A stretch of 64,000 nt of DNA, taken from NCBI RefSeq assembly GCF_010686725.1, contig NZ_JAAGWZ010000001.1, positions 1 through 64,000 on the forward strand, in the 5' to 3' direction. The notes under the pieces were generated by a model. The model was given only the letters and a program-made list of their open reading frames with translations. It made no database searches and was not told the DNA's origin. Both the position numbers and the translations under genes were made by a program. The DNA is from Galbitalea soli (GTDB lineage: Bacteria > Actinomycetota > Actinomycetes > Actinomycetales > Microbacteriaceae). Numbering within the stretch: the stretch's first letter is position 1; each line of letters begins with the position of its first letter. This document shows, one piece after another, positions 61,691 to 64,000 of this stretch.

Positions 61691-62928
61691 GCCGCACCGC
61701 CCAGGCAGTGGCCCGCGAGGTGGGCCTCGACGTCGTCCGCGAACGCGGTGAGCGTGCTCAGCACGAATCGCGCCGTGCCGTCCGGGTGGTGGCAGGAGCC
61801 CCGCCCGGTCACGATTCCCGCGAGTCGCCGCACCTCCGCGGGCAGACCGGGGTCGCGCCGGCCGCTCGCCAGTCGCGTGAGCACGCTCGCGAGCTCGGGG
61901 AGGCCGTTCACGCAGGGTCCGCACTGGCGGGCCGACTGGCTCGCGAGGTAGCGAGCGATCTGCGCCGCGGCGGTCAGCCCGCAGCTGCCCACGGGCAGAC
62001 CCATGAGGATCCCCGCGCCCGGCGCCGCGCCGAACTCCTGCAGCGCCTCCCGCGTAAGGGGCCGACCGAGGTGCTCGGATCGCACCCAGCCGCCGTGGTA
62101 CCCGCCGACGAGGACCGCCGAGAATCCGCGCGGGTCGACCCCCGCGAGCGAGACCGCCTCCGCGATCGACACGCCGCCGGCGGCCTCGATCACTCGCAGA
62201 CCGTCCGGTGCGCGAACCGTGAAGAGGCGGGTTCCCGGCTCCTCGCGCGAACCGACGGAGCGGAACCAGTCCGCGCCGTAGCGTGCGACGAGCGCGAGGT
62301 GCGCGAGCGTCTCGACGTTGTGCAGCAGCGTGGGGCGACCGCGCAGGCCCGAGGTCGTCAGCCGCACCACGTGGTCGCGGGGGATTGCCCTGCCCTTCTC
62401 GATCGAGTGGATGACCGCCGAGGCCTCACCCGAGATGAAGCTGTCGGGCGCCTCGCGCAGCACGATGCCGCGGGCGTCCGAGCGCTCGAGCGTCGCCGCG
62501 CGCACACTGGCCAGCGCCGCGGCTCCCGTGTAGAGGTAGAGCTCGGTCGCGCCGACCGCCGCACCCGCGAGCAGCAGTCCGTCGATGACGAGGTGCGGGG
62601 CGCGCTGCAGGAGCGTGGCATCCTTCGCGCTCATCGGCTCGCCCTCGGCGCCGTTCCCGATGACGACGACACGGTCGCGGGTGCCGGCCCGCTTCTGCGC
62701 GGAGGCGATCTTGCGCCAGGCCGGGAAGGCGGCCCCGCCTCGACCCGCAAGGCCCGCGGCCTGCACCTCGTCGACGAGCGCCGCGGAGTCGGGATGGGGG
62801 AGCGGCCCGAAGGTCGCCGCGTGGTGGGCGAGATCGGGTGCGCCCGCGGCGAACAGTCGGCGGGTGCCGGCGGGAGCGGGTGGGTCGGTCACCGCGCGGG
62901 TCGCTGCGGTGAGGGTGGGCGTGCTCAT
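61687..62928 (-). CDS. NuoF-like NADH-binding flavoprotein (complex I 51-kDa family)
   Basis: A 413-residue protein related to the NADH/FMN subunit of complex I. The glycine-rich NADH site is GLAGRGGAAFPAWRKI, and the FMN-site phrase is VIGNGAEGEPMSAKDATLL. A SLBB-like region follows (EAAGGVSIAEAVSLAGVDP), and the cluster-binding end has CGPC and a later Cys in GRGSCHHPDGT. The full NuoF cluster motif is modified. No other nuo genes are in view. It overlaps the genes on both sides by 4 bases, within an operon of ApbE, a haem membrane protein and a ferredoxin. GGAGGTG precedes the ATG at 62928. Confidence 0.87.
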   Translation of the reverse strand: MSTPTLTAATRAVTDPPAPAGTRRLFAAGAPDLAHHAATFGPLPHPDSAALVDEVQAAGLAGRGGAAFPAWRKIASAQKRAGTRDRVVVIGNGAEGEPMSAKDATLLQRAPHLVIDGLLLAGAAVGATELYLYTGAAALASVRAATLERSDARGIVLREAPDSFISGEASAVIHSIEKGRAIPRDHVVRLTTSGLRGRPTLLHNVETLAHLALVARYGADWFRSVGSREEPGTRLFTVRAPDGLRVIEAAGGVSIAEAVSLAGVDPRGFSAVLVGGYHGGWVRSEHLGRPLTREALQEFGAAPGAGILMGLPVGSCGLTAAAQIARYLASQSARQCGPCVNGLPELASVLTRLASGRRDPGLPAEVRRLAGIVTGRGSCHHPDGTARFVLSTLTAFADDVEAHLAGHCLGGAA

Positions 62929-63557
62929 CGGGTCACCTCCAGGGTGCGGGTCGTGTCGGTCGTCGGGGTCGGGGTCGGGGCGAGCGCCGGGGTCGGATCG
63001 GCCGGGAACTCGTGGACGCGGCGCGAGCGGTACTCGACGAATCTCTCGTTCACCCGCCAGACGAGCGCGCCGCCGACGAGCGCGATGCACAGTCCGGTGA
63101 GCAGCAGGAACCAGGCCGACGAGGCGTCGGACCCCATTCCGAGAGCGTGCACGAGCGCGATGGGCCACATGGCGTAGCTGAACCAGTGCACGGCGCGGAA
63201 CACCCGGCGTCCCACTCGGGCCCGCAGCAGCGCGGTGATCACGATGGCGAACAGCAGGTCGAGCCCGACCGTGCCGAATCCCAGCCACAGCGGGTTCGCG
63301 GCCCCGAGGAAGGGCAGGAACAGGTCGACGAGGTCCAGCTGGGCGTAGGAGTCGAAGAAGAGCGAGACGACGTGGATGACCACGAACACGCTGCCCAGGA
63401 GCGAGGCGTTGCGGTGCACGAGCGTGACCGCGAACCGCGGCAGGCCGAAGGCGGGGCGCCCGGAGCGGGTCAGGATGCCCAGTACCACCGAGACGGTGAT
63501 GAGCACGAGCGACACGACGCCCGTCCCGCGGCCGAGCGCCCACAGTGCGGTGGACAT
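62925..63557 (-). CDS. Ferric-reductase-like haem b transmembrane protein
   Basis: A 210-residue membrane protein with about six helices. Four His suited to two b-haems occur in the helices: TLVHRNASLLG, VVIHVVSLF, RAVHWFSYAMW and ALVHALGMG. This is the pattern of YedZ/ferric-reductase-like domains. The C-terminus is a Pro/Thr-rich cytoplasmic tail. It starts 2 bases after the apbE stop and overlaps the NuoF-like gene. It likely carries electrons across the membrane to an exported flavoprotein. Confidence 0.86.
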   Translation of the reverse strand: MSTALWALGRGTGVVSLVLITVSVVLGILTRSGRPAFGLPRFAVTLVHRNASLLGSVFVVIHVVSLFFDSYAQLDLVDLFLPFLGAANPLWLGFGTVGLDLLFAIVITALLRARVGRRVFRAVHWFSYAMWPIALVHALGMGSDASSAWFLLLTGLCIALVGGALVWRVNERFVEYRSRRVHEFPADPTPALAPTPTPTTDTTRTLEVTR

Positions 63558-63559
63558 GG

Positions 63560-64000
63560 TCAGCCCGCCTTTCTCAGTTCGGGGTGCGTCGCGGGGGTCG
63601 CGGACGCGGGTTCGGCCGGCCAGTCGCCGGTCGTGATCACGGTGTCGTCCCAGCGCACGAGTCGCGCGGCGACGCCCTTCGCGGCGAGCCACGACACCGC
63701 CTCCTCCCCGCGCACGATGCTCGAGGTGCTCAGCGCGTTCGCGGCGAGGCAGCTCGGCGCGGCGGCGGTGACGGTCTTCCACACGGCGGGCGCGGGCAGG
63801 CCGGTCCGCGGGTCGAGGATGTGGTGCACGGGGATGCCCGCCCGCGTCCAGCGCCGCTTCTGCGTGCTGCTCGTGGCGAGGGCCGTGCCACCACCCAGTT
63901 CGACGGTGATGCGGCGGTCATCCGGCAGGTCCTGGACCAGCACGTGCCAGCCGACCCTCGGGGGAGTGCCCGCGGTCGCGATGTCGCCGCCGAGGCTCAC
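63560..64000 (-). CDS. apbE: FAD:protein FMN transferase, C-terminal part (cut by window edge)
   Basis: About 147 codons of an ApbE/flavin transferase open at the right edge. The first visible residues, VSLGGDIATAG, are the conserved internal segment of the family, so the real start lies beyond 64000. HHILDPRTGLP follows, and the motif usually read as ADALAT appears as AANALST. ApbE attaches FMN to a Thr of an exported target protein. The target gene is not in the window and probably lies just to the right. Confidence 0.88.
   Translation of the reverse strand: MSLGGDIATAGTPPRVGWHVLVQDLPDDRRITVELGGGTALATSSTQKRRWTRAGIPVHHILDPRTGLPAPAVWKTVTAAAPSCLAANALSTSSIVRGEEAVSWLAAKGVAARLVRWDDTVITTGDWPAEPASATPATHPELRKAG

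Overview
The DNA is about 70% G+C, packed with short or overlapping gene junctions (ATGA, GTGA and TGATG), and uses many GTG/TTG starts. Gene content (otsAB, an ilvD-ilvBNC run, fused cydDC, DUF2510, DUF4349 and YhgE/Pip proteins, a lone truncated haemoglobin) points to a high-GC actinobacterium, most likely Micrococcales and plausibly Microbacteriaceae. That placement is inference from gene families and style. No rRNA, tRNA, CRISPR array or prophage was seen, and no gene-free stretch exceeds about 260 bases.

Layout. 1-217: the end of an IS481-type element, with the first 18 codons of its transposase leaving the window, followed by a perfect hairpin. 288-3886: an AraC regulator divergent from a mannitol-dehydrogenase-like protein that has lost its catalytic triad, and a zinc polyol dehydrogenase. 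3917-5649: LysE exporter, membrane-anchored alpha/beta hydrolase, small unknown protein. 5815-12573: permease, glutamine-synthetase-like ligase, PuuD-like hydrolase, aldehyde dehydrogenase, SDR and FadR-type regulator, which together read as ethanolamine catabolism through gamma-glutamyl intermediates. 12662-14253: small membrane protein and an SLC13/ArsB-type permease. 14335-19657: TetR regulator with two operators, an MMPL exporter carrying a degenerate ABC-ATPase-like tail, and a YhgE/Pip protein. 19766-22047: otsA-otsB trehalose synthesis. 22096-27321: ilvD, ilvB, ilvN, ilvC for branched-chain amino acids, closed by a strong terminator.

27466-29059: a three-gene operon of a sulfite-oxidase-fold molybdoenzyme, a flavin reductase and a DUF6510 zinc ribbon. 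29069-32479: DUF1275 protein divergent from acetamidase/formamidase plus an AtzH-amidase fusion. 32578-34335: DUF2510 protein, small lipoprotein, secreted protein. 34472-42224: an M56 peptidase and BlaI-type repressor divergent from cydA-cydB-cydDC, with four palindromes in the shared promoter region, suggesting a BlaI-controlled bd oxidase. 42211-47717: DMT transporter, DUF4349 lipoprotein, two aldo/keto reductases, truncated haemoglobin, MFS transporter. 47977-52087: class I ribonucleotide reductase behind two NrdR boxes and a DnaA-box pair; its CxxC tail lies in a separate 29-codon frame, and the beta subunit has Phe at the radical-Tyr position; a GNAT gene follows. 52218-54825: a polar amino-acid ABC importer. 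54936-60617: flavin reductase, thiolase, HrpA helicase. 60733-64000: a CDF-like protein and the start of an electron-transfer operon (ApbE, haem membrane protein, NuoF-like flavoprotein, 3Fe-4S ferredoxin).

The most unusual points are the split NrdA with a Phe-type NrdB, the dead mannitol dehydrogenase beside an intact polyol dehydrogenase, the BlaI-cyd promoter array, the MMPL-ABC-like fusion, and the partial electron-transfer operon at the right edge.
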